Origin: Nocardia sp. BMG111209
GTDB lineage: Bacteria > Actinomycetota > Actinomycetes > Mycobacteriales > Mycobacteriaceae
Direction of reading: 5' to 3'
NCBI RefSeq assembly: GCF_000381925.1
Contig: NZ_KB907308.1
Location: forward strand, 124,001 to 188,000
DNA length: 64,000 bases
Both the position numbers and the translations under genes were made by a program. Below, one piece after another: positions 43,501-50,334 of this stretch. The first letter of the stretch is position 1; each line of letters begins with the position of its first letter. The notes under the pieces are model-generated. The model did not search any database, had not been told where the DNA came from, and saw nothing but the letters and a program-made list of their open reading frames with translations.

Positions 43501-44477
43501 CGGACCGGCCTCCGTCGAACCGTGACACGACCATCGCCAGAGAGCACGGTGCCGCACTCGATCCCGATACCGCGGGAGAACGCCGCTGGTCGCAGGAATT
43601 CGGCCGGGACATCGTCAGCGACCACGGTGCCGTGCTCCGATCGGAAGAGGCGAAGACGACCGTCATCCGGACGATCACCGACAGTATGCTCGCGCCCACC
43701 GACCGGCTGCTGGCCGCCGCCGCGGAAAACCATGTCCCACACGACGCGGCGCGGCACCTGGGCGATCCGAATCGGGTGATCGCACTGAAGAATTCGGAAT
43801 ATCCGTCGATGGGCGGTCGACTGCTGCATCGTTCCGAATTACAGGAGGATAACCCTCGGCACAGTGAATCGAATCTGTTGAATTTGGACTCGCCGCAGGC
43901 GGATCGAGTGCTGCGGGAAATGGCCATCAGCGAGCTCGTCATGGCCTGGGCGCACGATTCCAACGGCACAAATGTGCGGTCACTGGCCATCCAGGAGGCC
44001 GCGATCGTCGAATTCCGGCTGGACCGTGTCAGCGATTGGGAGATGACCGAACAACTTCGCGCGGAAGTGCAACGAGAAGTCGGCCGGCACGCGGATGTGC
44101 ACCGCGAGCTGTTGCGCATCCAGTACGACCACACCCAGCAGGAATTGAGCAGGCTGGGCGTCAACAATCTCATCCTCTACCGCGCCTATGCCTGGCCGGA
44201 AGGAGGGCCGGGCTGGTCACGGAATCCGGCGGGAGCACGACTCGAGATGCCATTGCAACGACCGTTGTCGTCCTGGTCGAGCAATCGAAGGATCTCGGCC
44301 GACTGGCTGCTCGGCTTGGATGCTCCCGGCGTCATTCTCGCGGCCCGATTCCCCCGGGAGCAGATAGTTGCCATGCCGCGAACGGGGATCGGCTGCCTCT
44401 GGCAGGACGAGTTCGTCGTCTTGGGCGGACACGGCTCGGCTACACTCGACACGAAACATGAAGGAGCAGCTCGATGA
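37521..44477 (+). CDS. Giant polymorphic toxin open frame: toxin 1 plus in-frame second toxin cassette
   Basis: 2318 codons. Residues 1-300: WXG-like helices and membrane-prone helices as in the CpnT N-terminal domain of mycobacteria, a type VII export module. 310-620: Pro/Ala-rich linker. About 625-760: papain-like domain with C633, H716. About 808-968: ADP-ribosyltransferase with R870, S899-T900-S901 and E934/E936 (ExE). About 1165-1290: predicted pre-toxin domain. About 1385-1520: second papain-like domain (C1388, H1500, D1517, Q1519). Residues about 1553-1730 lie over an out-of-frame immunity-like gene and have poor coding bias, so they are probably not selected as protein. 1740-2318: second cassette with nucleotidyltransferase-like G1838-S1839 and D1896-x-D1898, then an ADP-ribosyltransferase with R2221, S2250-S2254 and Q2295-x-E2297 (QxE). 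Whether one protein is made, or toxin 1 ends near 42180 in related strains, cannot be settled here. Confidence 0.8.
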   Translation: MIPRPPGAGWLGWLAGMKWPDGDEDSLWDMAQDWHTHADRLRAVGDHIDVAKAAAQVAYPFGDGGRAMVAELDKMRTGDGSIEELADWMQRVGDSAHGMGTEIEYTKLMFYATLVTLAIDLAAAPLTGPLMGEAEAAAVGAARVAVRFLTRRLLTEAAERAAETATAAVVRYTVRHIALNTFLGGITDAGIQAGQMFEGTRDTFDFGQLGMTALTVGAAGAIGGPIGTRIGAAIAVPASRALGNRIGAYASHAAGGMVGGTVAGGAGGLAAVATGGEFDWRTVTGGAAQGATAGLRHGAVAYRDHAVDAAAAHPGDPARLAEHSESSRQHSISPDGSTDRPASRPGTDQESRGHPPDDSPAKPHSDTPAPAHEAEPKGGNVEQSPRRAQFAENSPGAGENHRGGATFTEQEVSAQPAAASPRAGTPAATGAGSPLAQADPVSNSPAPARNDIPPVAKPADSAQVAPRPSSDVATAGSARAAADARSSLPTELRSGAADRVEPAPLQARHTGADVTPAAPRAQQIGTEKVVHPVAGDAPEPGTAAPAAIPVAVPVTEANRPASRIGAENERPRPASPGPDLRTSETPTHDPVRRRPPTDDTLPAAPHEHVDATTEHHATEPEPDSSPDPARNDCGPEALRAVRELTGADDVHVPDGDHIADHGMTAHELEDAAGGEMREYLSHDEIADHLIRLGDGATALVIDEFHGASGEEGIGAHAYVLHNDNGRIVIHEDGTTRPYPPDDTNVRSTHGILYDPRGNPLHPLESGGGTRPAGERPLSRIGNADPHGEPGDRPEPTERPPTPQERVAQDACDRMPLAEREAIADYVGDAYNEINRHLRFGEDLVTVPPETIDLIRSGLDRLPNHVGPVKRSIMLGPAELERFWYENRRGNVVEDPGFVSTSKTKFKWNPNVKLTIISATGKDISYLRPPGMRGEAEVLIPDGRQFRVLDREMDSDGTMHVTWEEITETAQSPGDRDTTSAPRPLDEPDVPFPGDVAVELDKGFSLDLPDSRPATARDPSEVAEPQQHSAEAPPTRVDAPDPARVPRPPEEVTPRMRSVVTELAQASRDPVQAHRLPELRRDYARLLDEAGLLDPRTADPAWRRLAAHDSELARYLADNHAALLRTREGESAAPHHDSGGHQPRPDDPSPPAPPENSQAEQSRQAREWYRGQPTDDRTPVRLEDGPPAYVVRRYPHGPGGPVAVVRIEAHVTYDHTVTPDRVARLWERAQSAVDVRLNHARQLLSGDRLLVDLVHTADPARAHLRVHVTDAPGPWHPDSPAADLAAQLRRQLGLPDAAETLGRGPSPDDIRTLSNAIAAANTPVTRPGLAEGRVFGRGNLQHVEDPAYQHVVEDSVRQHNSFRVGADPHRYADLVNDGGPARLGRGNDCSEVALAVLSTHNGRPVVAAPRWPDRLADGTLDLRSGERAALQRAEQWIGGTWQNFDSAGRSVPDQFRALHDWIAQLGPGSSAYVHNYWHATDPVTGQRLYHPDGSPVVAASHATAIVYPHEGNGPLWVDAQPKPAIISDRPPAHLVNGSAAVRFMTVDPSGGSPGGTAAAHHGTSPAISHPRLSEPAVRGDRPEPARMDLPPGTHPGGDRPGTGPGPDQLRGESGDGRGDRAPEPAPGNDRRDVRPGDLDRQAGAGRPDLPGTHPDERAADPRGFGDDRLSRPDRSAERIARSADGIPAGHRQGHAEPSPDRPRGGTDDLVAGLETRADRGVAEPGDVRGVAHEAGAEPSATTEPQHGPVPSPFAEAHRYSELPANQHHPWPSDPVTGHPIRQRDLDFIGRDPEEVGWWMHREAPLGMTPDLYRGWRMSLLEALVRDGVPLDQVDVRLRGSGADFYSAVHKKTPTEAELAHDPEALARRRAWLGDDPDQPVARPFDSMHKLGLDEPSDYDLNLSSGHMFERAQQGWDPADYAEPLTRDHGYLNKKLVSREFPHLTTWAKEWTARTGRDMSFAVFDGSGPKDVSELGYFVHFRDSDWIVHRPDTGTADRPPSNRDTTIAREHGAALDPDTAGERRWSQEFGRDIVSDHGAVLRSEEAKTTVIRTITDSMLAPTDRLLAAAAENHVPHDAARHLGDPNRVIALKNSEYPSMGGRLLHRSELQEDNPRHSESNLLNLDSPQADRVLREMAISELVMAWAHDSNGTNVRSLAIQEAAIVEFRLDRVSDWEMTEQLRAEVQREVGRHADVHRELLRIQYDHTQQELSRLGVNNLILYRAYAWPEGGPGWSRNPAGARLEMPLQRPLSSWSSNRRISADWLLGLDAPGVILAARFPREQIVAMPRTGIGCLWQDEFVVLGGHGSATLDTKHEGAAR
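42178..42708 (+). CDS. Immunity-like protein nested out of frame in the toxin frame
   Basis: 176 aa in the +1 frame relative to the toxin. GTG 42178 has AGCGGAGGA 8 nt upstream. The first 45 codons have G or C at the third position in 37 cases, against 20 of 45 in the toxin frame, so this frame is the one under coding selection. YVVNRETGVVTVHPSLHPET and IGEMYDRAIST resemble the YrhB/Imm35 type of immunity protein (by eye). It directly follows the toxin 1 papain domain, the usual place of its immunity gene, and is followed by a start-less second toxin cassette. Confidence 0.78.
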   Translation: MAPQLHTMEQVRQYLTHAFPNQRFGAIVPSRHGWICRPELTPEEIARGQDLGLTNYVVNRETGVVTVHPSLHPETIGEMYDRAISTGRPVQGAQIYPALTRTSVQRIHEDSATIGYLVQIEALSGSPEAPTEFRLDIDKDTLNHHPTGPAAALTTSWLDWRREQTGEWPSQGTFEE

Positions 44478-45037
44478 CATCTCGCCCGCGACTCATGCTG
44501 ATTTTTCGTTGCGATATGACGCGGACCGCGCTGGAACGGATACGTTCGGACCTCCACCTGACCGCGATCGGTCGGTTGACCGATTCAGAGGACGAACATT
44601 TCGGCTATCGCGATCTGCGGCGCGGCTCCGAGCCGCCCACGATGGAATTGTGGCGGGGCAGGGAGACCTGGTCGCTGACCGTCGATGCCACGGAAGACCA
44701 TGCGTTCACCGACGAGCAGTTGTCGCAGTGGCGAGTCGAAATGGAACACGCGATATCCGCGGTGGGTGGCACGGTGGTCGAACAGCGCCTCTTCGAAGAA
44801 CGAAACGAACGCGCCCGAAAGACCGTGGGGCGTAACGAGAATTGGCTGCGCACCGTCGCATGGTCGCTCCCCGCCCAAACTTTGGACGAGCTTTTCGGTG
44901 ACCTCGGCGTCGGCCCGGGTGCCACCGTGGAACAACGGCGCGCGAAACTGGCGGAATTCGTACAGTCGCCCACCTGGGAGCCCGCGCCGGATCATCTCAA
45001 ACGAGCGGCGGACGAATTCCTGCGGCAGCAGAGCTGA
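44474..45037 (+). CDS. Probable immunity protein for the second toxin cassette
   Basis: 187 aa, acidic, soluble. TMELWRGRETWSLTVDATED, FTDEQLSQWRVEMEHAISAV and RNENWLRTVAWSLPAQTLDE. No named family recognised. ATG 44474 overlaps the toxin stop (ATGA) and has GGAG 8 nt upstream, so it is translated together with the toxin; position and size fit an immunity protein against the QxE ADP-ribosyltransferase module. Confidence 0.72.
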   Translation: MTSRPRLMLIFRCDMTRTALERIRSDLHLTAIGRLTDSEDEHFGYRDLRRGSEPPTMELWRGRETWSLTVDATEDHAFTDEQLSQWRVEMEHAISAVGGTVVEQRLFEERNERARKTVGRNENWLRTVAWSLPAQTLDELFGDLGVGPGATVEQRRAKLAEFVQSPTWEPAPDHLKRAADEFLRQQS

Positions 45038-45138
45038 TCGGCGGCCGCCTTCCGAACAGCACAGCGGCATCGGAACCACGCGGAGAGGACAACACGATCG
45101 ACACTTCGGAAGGAACCCCGGCGGGCTGGGATCCGGAG

Positions 45139-45360
45139 GTGTTCGCGCGCATCCGGGCGGAGTCCGAGGCGGAGCAGGCGGCACAGTCACCGGAGGAGCG
45201 CGCGCGGTTGGCGCAGTACCGGTGGGATCATCTCGACAGTCTCGACGAATCCGGCGACCACGCACCGGAGAGCCTCCGCGAGCGGATGCGTGACGTGCCC
45301 GGATTCGACGACGACCTGAATCCGTTCCCGCTCACCAGGGAGCCCGGGGACGACGGGTAG
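45139..45360 (+). CDS. Small acidic protein after the second immunity gene
   Basis: 73 aa from GTG 45139: MFARIRAESEAEQAAQSPEE, charged helix, acidic tail. No family recognised. Coding sense continues upstream in frame (TSEGTPAGWDPEVF) to ATC 45097, which is preceded by GGAGAGGA with a 7-nt gap; no ATG, GTG or TTG lies there, so the true start may be a non-standard ATC. Probably cotranscribed with the immunity gene. Confidence 0.55.
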   Translation: MFARIRAESEAEQAAQSPEERARLAQYRWDHLDSLDESGDHAPESLRERMRDVPGFDDDLNPFPLTREPGDDG

Positions 45361-45382
45361 CCGGGCGGTCGGGTCACTCCCC

Positions 45383-45721
45383 TCACCAACCCTCGAACAC
45401 CTTGCGCCCCTGCGGGATCGCGAGGTCGAGGAGGCCGGGGAAGCGGGTGTCGAGGTCGGTGCGGCGGAGGCTGTTGAAGCGGCGGGTGCCCTCGTCGCGC
45501 TGGCGGATGACGCCGGCCTCGCGGAGGACGCGGAAGTGGCCGCTCTGGGTGGATTTGCTGACCGGGAGGGCGAAGGTGGTGCAGGCGAGTTCGGTGCCGG
45601 CGTCGCCGAGGCGGGCGACGATGGCGAGGCGGACCGGGTCGCCGAGTGCGGCCAGGACGGTCGTGAAGTCGAGGTCGGTCACGTCGGGGTGGACCAGGTC
45701 GGTGGAGGTGCGGCTCGCCAT
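45383..45721 (-). CDS. ArsR family transcriptional regulator
   Basis: 112 aa. Winged HTH with VLAALGDPVRLAIVARLGDA, LPVSKSTQSGHFRVLREAGV and a QRDEGTRRFNSLR wing. One cysteine (ELACTTF) only, so metal sensing is not evident. ATG 45721 has no Shine-Dalgarno; TATGCT lies 6 nt before it, suggesting a leaderless message. Divergent from an MFS transporter with two matching operators between. Confidence 0.9.
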   Translation of the reverse strand: MASRTSTDLVHPDVTDLDFTTVLAALGDPVRLAIVARLGDAGTELACTTFALPVSKSTQSGHFRVLREAGVIRQRDEGTRRFNSLRRTDLDTRFPGLLDLAIPQGRKVFEGW

Positions 45722-45739
45722 GGGGACAGCATAGCTTTT

Positions 45740-45760
45740 ATGTTCACATTTTCCGAACAT
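45740..45760. promoter_or_regulatory. ArsR operator 1
   Basis: ATGTTC - 9 nt - GAACAT, 21 bp. Same layout and length as the second site 28 bp further on; both lie between arsR-like and transporter genes. Confidence 0.65.
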
Positions 45761-45767
45761 GCGTGTT

Positions 45768-45788
45768 ATGTTCGGATAACTCGAACAT
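45768..45788. promoter_or_regulatory. ArsR operator 2
   Basis: ATGTTCG - 7 nt - CGAACAT, 21 bp, 19 bp before the transporter ATG. Perfect 7-bp arms. Confidence 0.65.
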
Positions 45789-45806
45789 ATATCGCCGGGA
45801 GGCATC

Positions 45807-47048
45807 ATGGCGCACACCCGCGCCCCGTCCCCGTCCCGTGTACACGGGGCGGGAGTGTCGAAAACTGTTGGGGGACTCAGGTTCTGGGCCACCGGATACA
45901 CCCTGCTGGTGTTGCTCACCGGGACCAATCTGCCGACGCCGCTGTATCACGGCTATCAGCAGAAGTTCGGATTCTCGCCGCTGACGGTGACGCTGATCTT
46001 CGCCGTCTATGTGGCGGTGCTGATCCCGTCGCTGCTGATCGCGGGGCCGTTGTCGGATGCGGTCGGGCGGCGGCGGGTGCTGTTGCCGGCGGTCGCGCTC
46101 GCGATGCTGGGTGCGCTGGCGTTCGCGCTGGCCCAGAACGTCGTCTGGTTGTTCGCGGCCCGGATCGTGCAGGGCGCCGCGCTCGGGGCCGCCTCGGGGC
46201 CGCTGACCGCCGCCCTCACCGAGCTGGAACCGCACGGTGACCGGCGCCGGGCGTCGCTGGTGTCGACCGTGGCGTCGGTGGGCGGGCTGGGCACCGGGCC
46301 GGTGCTGGCCGGCCTTCTGGCCCAATACTTTCCGGCGCCGCGGGTGACCCCGTTCGTGCTGGAGATCGTGCTGCTGATCCCGGCCGCGGTGACGATCGCG
46401 CGGCTGCCCGCCACCACCACGACCACCCGATGGCGGCCGCGGCGGCCACAGATTCCGGCCGCGATGCGGGACATCTTCGCCACCAGCGGCACGGCCGGAT
46501 TCCTGGCGTTCGCGGTGGTGGGGTTGTCGCTCACGCTCATCCCGACCTATGTGGCCACCCTGTCCGGCAGCCGGAATCTGCTGCTCGGCGGCGCCGCGGT
46601 GGCGTCGGTGCTGGCCTGCTCGGCCGTCGCCCAGGTCGCCGGGTACGGGAGATCCGCTCGGGCGCTGCAACTCTCGGGCCTGCCGCTGGTGGCGGCGGGG
46701 CTCGTCCTGCTGGCCGTGGCCGGCAGCGTCTCGTCGCTGCCGCTGCTGCTCGTCGCGACCGTCACCGCGGGGGTGGGTCACGGCCTGGTGTTCCTCGGCG
46801 GGCTCACCGCGGTCAACCACGCGGCGCCCGCCGGGCGGCACGCGGAGGTGGCGTCGACCTTCCTGGTGGTGCTGTACCTCGGCACCGGGGTGCCGGCGGT
46901 GGGTGTCGGCTTCCTCGCCACCGCGTCCGGATTGTTCACCGCGGTACAGGTTTTCGCGATCGCGGTGGCGGTGCTGTGCCTGATCGTGCTCGCGGCGCTG
47001 ATCCGCCGGCGCGCGACCGCCGCCGAGATCGAGTCCGGCGCCGCCTGA
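45807..47048 (+). CDS. MFS transporter
   Basis: 413 aa, about 12 transmembrane helices. Motif A of the major facilitator superfamily is visible as GPLSDAVGRRRVLL after helix 2, with GAASGPLTAALTEL in helix 5. Drug or metabolite efflux is the usual role of such proteins beside ArsR or MarR repressors. GGGAGG is 5 nt before ATG 45807. Twin operator sites in front suggest tight repression that is relieved by the exported compound. Confidence 0.9.
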   Translation: MAHTRAPSPSRVHGAGVSKTVGGLRFWATGYTLLVLLTGTNLPTPLYHGYQQKFGFSPLTVTLIFAVYVAVLIPSLLIAGPLSDAVGRRRVLLPAVALAMLGALAFALAQNVVWLFAARIVQGAALGAASGPLTAALTELEPHGDRRRASLVSTVASVGGLGTGPVLAGLLAQYFPAPRVTPFVLEIVLLIPAAVTIARLPATTTTTRWRPRRPQIPAAMRDIFATSGTAGFLAFAVVGLSLTLIPTYVATLSGSRNLLLGGAAVASVLACSAVAQVAGYGRSARALQLSGLPLVAAGLVLLAVAGSVSSLPLLLVATVTAGVGHGLVFLGGLTAVNHAAPAGRHAEVASTFLVVLYLGTGVPAVGVGFLATASGLFTAVQVFAIAVAVLCLIVLAALIRRRATAAEIESGAA

Positions 47049-47066
47049 TCCGGCGGCGCGACGCGA

Positions 47067-48500
47067 TCAGCCGATGAGCGGGCTGTGCATGCGGCGGTCC
47101 GGATCGACGCGGCCCCGAATATCGTGGTAGCGCTGGTAATTACGGCCGAAGTAGCGCTCGACGCGATCGCCGGGCTCCAGATAGTTGACGTACGCACCGG
47201 CGGAGGCGGGCCGAATCAGCTTGTGCGCGTCGGAGATCCAGGCCCGGGACTCCTCCGGCGGATTCGGTTCGTAGGCACCCCATTCCACCAAGGCCGCGTG
47301 ATGCCGCCACGGGAAGGCGGCCTGGTCGGGTGTGGTGTCGCGCACCGCCCCGTCGAGGGAGTTGATCTGCACCCAGCCGGTGTGGCCGGACCGGGAGAAC
47401 ATCGTGATCGCCTCGACGATCACCATGATCACCTCCGGGGTGAGTTCGCGGACCACGTCGGAACCGTTGGCGAAGCCGGATCGCGGTTCGGTACCGCCGC
47501 CACCGGCGAGAAAGGTGACGGTCTCCATATGCGACAGCGTGCGGCTCTCGACCGTCAGCGGTGCGGTGCCCACCGCCTCCGCCAGCGCGGCGGTGGCCGC
47601 GGCGCCGGTACCGGCGGGTACCACCAGTTGCAGCCAGCAGCGCAGTCCGCCCTCACCGTCGGCGTCCACGCTGATGTCGGCCCACTGACTGCGATCGGCC
47701 GTGGTCACCCACGACGACCACCCGGCGATCGCCCGCGCCGCCAGATTACCGGGAAAGGTCACCTGCACAAGGTCTTTCGCGGCCGCCGGACAGGTCGCGT
47801 AGGTGAAGGAGGTGACCACGCCGAGGAAGTGGCCGCCCCCGCGCAGCGCCCACAGCAGATCCGGATGCGAGGTCTTCGACACCTCCGCCACCCGGCCGTC
47901 GGGCAGCACCACCGTCGCCGCGGTGAGCCGATCACAGGTCATACCGTAGCGCCGCGACTCGAAACCCAGTCCGCCACCGAGGGTCAGCCCGGCGATGCCG
48001 ACCATCGGGCACATGCCGGTCGGGATCATCTGCCCGAACCGATCCAGCGCGCCGTACACGTCGTAGAGGGTGAGTCCGGGCTCCACCACCGCCGCGCCGT
48101 CGAGATAACTGACGTCGCGCATCCGCCGCAGGTCGATGATCATCACACCGGTCGCCGCGGAGACGCCCAGATACGAGTGCCCACCCGAGCGGGCCGCCAC
48201 CCGCAGGTTGTTCTCGGCCGCGAAAGCCATTGCGGCGGAGACATCCTGGGTGTTCGCGACCTGCACGACCGCCGCCGGGGTCTCGGCATCGTAATAGGTG
48301 TTGAAGATCTGCTTGGCCGCCGCGTAGTCCTCGTCGCGCGCGAGGACGACCCTGCCCTGGACCCGCCGCTGCAACGCGGCCCAATTCGCGTTGGCGGCCG
48401 CCGCCGACGTCGACGGGCTCGGATCCGCGTGCGCCAGAGGGAATCCGGCGGCCGATGCACCTCCCGCGACTGCGATCCCGAGCATTCCCCGCAGAAACAT
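47067..48500 (-). CDS. Secreted FAD-dependent oxidoreductase (BBE-like), probably bicovalent flavin
   Basis: About 477 aa from ATG 48500. A signal sequence (FLRGMLGIAVAGGASAAGF, ALAHADP-like cleavage) precedes the FAD_binding_4 domain. His in RSGGHSY and Cys in GMCPMVG are the two residues that carry 8-alpha-N1-histidyl and 6-S-cysteinyl FAD in berberine-bridge-type oxidases; the BBE C terminus YFGRNYQRYHDIRGRVDPDR is intact. ATG 48500 has no ribosome binding site, but AGGAGG (48546-48541) lies 7 nt before an in-frame ATC at 48533, which would add 11 residues including an FPRSMFLRG Tat-like start. Substrate likely a sugar or alcohol outside the cell. Confidence 0.88.
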   Translation of the reverse strand: MFLRGMLGIAVAGGASAAGFPLAHADPSPSTSAAAANANWAALQRRVQGRVVLARDEDYAAAKQIFNTYYDAETPAAVVQVANTQDVSAAMAFAAENNLRVAARSGGHSYLGVSAATGVMIIDLRRMRDVSYLDGAAVVEPGLTLYDVYGALDRFGQMIPTGMCPMVGIAGLTLGGGLGFESRRYGMTCDRLTAATVVLPDGRVAEVSKTSHPDLLWALRGGGHFLGVVTSFTYATCPAAAKDLVQVTFPGNLAARAIAGWSSWVTTADRSQWADISVDADGEGGLRCWLQLVVPAGTGAAATAALAEAVGTAPLTVESRTLSHMETVTFLAGGGGTEPRSGFANGSDVVRELTPEVIMVIVEAITMFSRSGHTGWVQINSLDGAVRDTTPDQAAFPWRHHAALVEWGAYEPNPPEESRAWISDAHKLIRPASAGAYVNYLEPGDRVERYFGRNYQRYHDIRGRVDPDRRMHSPLIG

Positions 48501-48793
48501 GCTGCGCGGGAAGGCGGTGTAGGTGGTGTCGATCTCGACCCCTCCTGTTCTCCCGTCGTATTTACCTCTGTTCCAGATTAGTTGCCGAAAGGAGTTCCCG
48601 GCAGGCTGTTCGGTCAGAACGTCCCGGCACGGCGGCGGGGTCATCCGCGCTGCCAGGCCGGACTTTCCACGAAACGGTTGTCGAACCGGTCCCCTGTGCT
48701 GAGAAGTTCCCGAAGGCCGGCCTCGCCCTTCGGGATTCGCTCGCCTGCTCGATCACCAACCCGGACAAGCCGTCCGGCGTCCGCGGCCAGTTG

Positions 48794-48809
48794 TTGACCC
48801 GCGAGTCGA
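48794..48809. promoter_or_regulatory. Operator-like site upstream of the TetR gene
   Basis: TTGAC - 6 nt - GTCGA, 20 bp before the TetR start. It matches the layout TTGAC-N6-GTCRA seen before the SDR gene at 49447-49462. Confidence 0.5.
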
Positions 48810-48829
48810 CAATCATTACTGTGGCCGCC

Positions 48830-49405
48830 ATGGGCAGGCCGCGCAACTTCGAACCGGACGCGGTGGTCCAGCGGGCCATGGAGGTGTTCTGGACGTACGG
48901 GTACGCCGGCAGCTCGCCGGCCCGGCTCGCCGAGGCGACCGGTATCGGCAAGGGCAGCCTCTACCACGCGTACGGCAGTAAGCGGCAGCTGTTCGAACAG
49001 GCGGTCGCCCGCTACGACCGGCTCGGCCGGGAGAACGCCCTGCACTTCCTCGACCGCCCCGGGCCGGTGCGCGAGGTGATCCGCGCCTTCCTCTACGACC
49101 TCGCCGATACCGATGTGGCACAACCGATTCGGCGCGGATGCCTCGCGGTGAACACCGCGACCGAACTGGCCGGCCACGATCCCGACATCAACCGCGCCGT
49201 ACGCGAGATGCAGGAGCATGTGGTCACGGCGCTGACCGAACGGCTCGAGCGGGCCGCCCGCGAGGACGACCTCGATCCGCAGACCGATCCGCGGGCCGCC
49301 GCCGAATTCCTGATGAACACCCTCGTGGGCCTGCGGGTGATGGCGCGGGTCTACGACGCACCGGTCCTGCACCGCATCGTCGACACCGCACTGACCACCC
49401 TCTGA
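48830..49405 (+). CDS. TetR/AcrR family transcriptional regulator
   Basis: 191 aa. TetR HTH (AMEVFWTYGYAGSSPARLAE, IGKGSLYHAYGSKRQLF) and a ligand domain with RRGCLAVNTATELAGHD. It closely resembles in layout the regulator at 13450. The SDR gene downstream (49490) has a dyad operator in its promoter, so the pair forms a small regulon. ATG 48830 used; GTG 48821 is possible. Confidence 0.92.
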   Translation: MGRPRNFEPDAVVQRAMEVFWTYGYAGSSPARLAEATGIGKGSLYHAYGSKRQLFEQAVARYDRLGRENALHFLDRPGPVREVIRAFLYDLADTDVAQPIRRGCLAVNTATELAGHDPDINRAVREMQEHVVTALTERLERAAREDDLDPQTDPRAAAEFLMNTLVGLRVMARVYDAPVLHRIVDTALTTL

Positions 49406-49446
49406 ACACCGGCCGCCGACCGGCGGCCTTTTCTGCACCCTAATTA

Positions 49447-49472
49447 TTGACTCCGAAGTCAAATACTTCGGA
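49447..49472. promoter_or_regulatory. TetR operator in front of SDR gene, two overlapping dyads
   Basis: TTGACT-CCGA-AGTCAA (49447-49462) is a perfect dyad; overlapping it TCCGAAGT (49452-49459) pairs with ACTTCGGA (49465-49472). It lies 18 bp before the SDR start and would block its promoter. Confidence 0.65.
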
Positions 49473-49489
49473 CAGGAGAGGACATTTCC

Positions 49490-50278
49490 ATGGATCTCGG
49501 ACTCGAAGGTCGCACCGCCGTCGTCACCGGCGCGAGCCGCGGCATCGGACTGGCCGTCGCACAGGCATTGGCGGCCGAGGGCGTGCGGGTACTCGGCGCG
49601 GCCCGGACCATCTCCCCGGAGCTGGAAAAGGTCAGCGCGGCAACCGTTTCCGCGGACCTGTCGACCGCCGAAGGCGCCACCGCGGTGATCGGCGCCGCAC
49701 TGGCCGAACTCGGCGGGATCGACATCCTGGTCAACAACGTCGGCGGCGGTGACGCCGACGAACTGCGCCTGGGCGGATTCCTCGACATCGATGACGTGCA
49801 GTGGCGAAAGCTGTTCGACCTCAACCTGTTCAGCGCGGTCCGGACCACCCGGGCGGCGCTGCCCAGCCTGCTGGAGCGGCGCGGGGCGATCGTCAACGTG
49901 TCGTCGATCAACGCGCACCTGCCGGCCGGCGGACCGGTCGGCTACAGCGAGGCGAAGGCCGCGCTCACCAATCTCGGCAAACGACTCAGCGAGGAGTTCG
50001 GCCCGCGAGGTGTACGGGTGAACACGGTCTCGCCGGGCCCGGTCGGCACGCCGCTGTGGCTCGCCCCCGGCGGTTTCGGCGCGAAAGTGGCTGCTGCACA
50101 AGGTATTGCGCACGAGGACCTGATCGCCTCGATGGCGACGCGGTTCGGTGTCGCCTCGGGCCGGATCAGCGAACCGGAGGAGGTCGCCGCGCTGATCGCC
50201 TTCCTGGTCTCCGATCGGGCGGGCAATATCGTCGGCGCCGATCACATCATCGACGGCGGCACGGTGAAGACCGTCTAG
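49490..50278 (+). CDS. SDR family oxidoreductase
   Basis: 262 aa. TGASRGIG nucleotide motif, NNVGGGD (an unusual form of NNAG), catalytic Ser in VNVSSIN, and GYSEAKAAL with Tyr and Lys. C terminus [20 protein letters not shown] precedes the start. Controlled by the TetR gene upstream through the dyads at 49447-49472. Substrate unknown. Confidence 0.93.
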   Translation: MDLGLEGRTAVVTGASRGIGLAVAQALAAEGVRVLGAARTISPELEKVSAATVSADLSTAEGATAVIGAALAELGGIDILVNNVGGGDADELRLGGFLDIDDVQWRKLFDLNLFSAVRTTRAALPSLLERRGAIVNVSSINAHLPAGGPVGYSEAKAALTNLGKRLSEEFGPRGVRVNTVSPGPVGTPLWLAPGGFGAKVAAAQGIAHEDLIASMATRFGVASGRISEPEEVAALIAFLVSDRAGNIVGADHIIDGGTVKTV

Positions 50279-50284
50279 GGAATC

Positions 50285-50313
50285 GGGGTGGCGCCGCCCG
50301 CCGACGCCACCCC
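50285..50313. terminator. Hairpin between convergent genes
   Basis: GGGGTGGCG (50285-50293) and its exact complement (50305-50313), 11-nt loop, between stops at 50278 (+) and 50335 (-). No T tract; likely bidirectional. Confidence 0.55.
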
Positions 50314-50334
50314 GCCCGGATCCGGGACGGCCGC

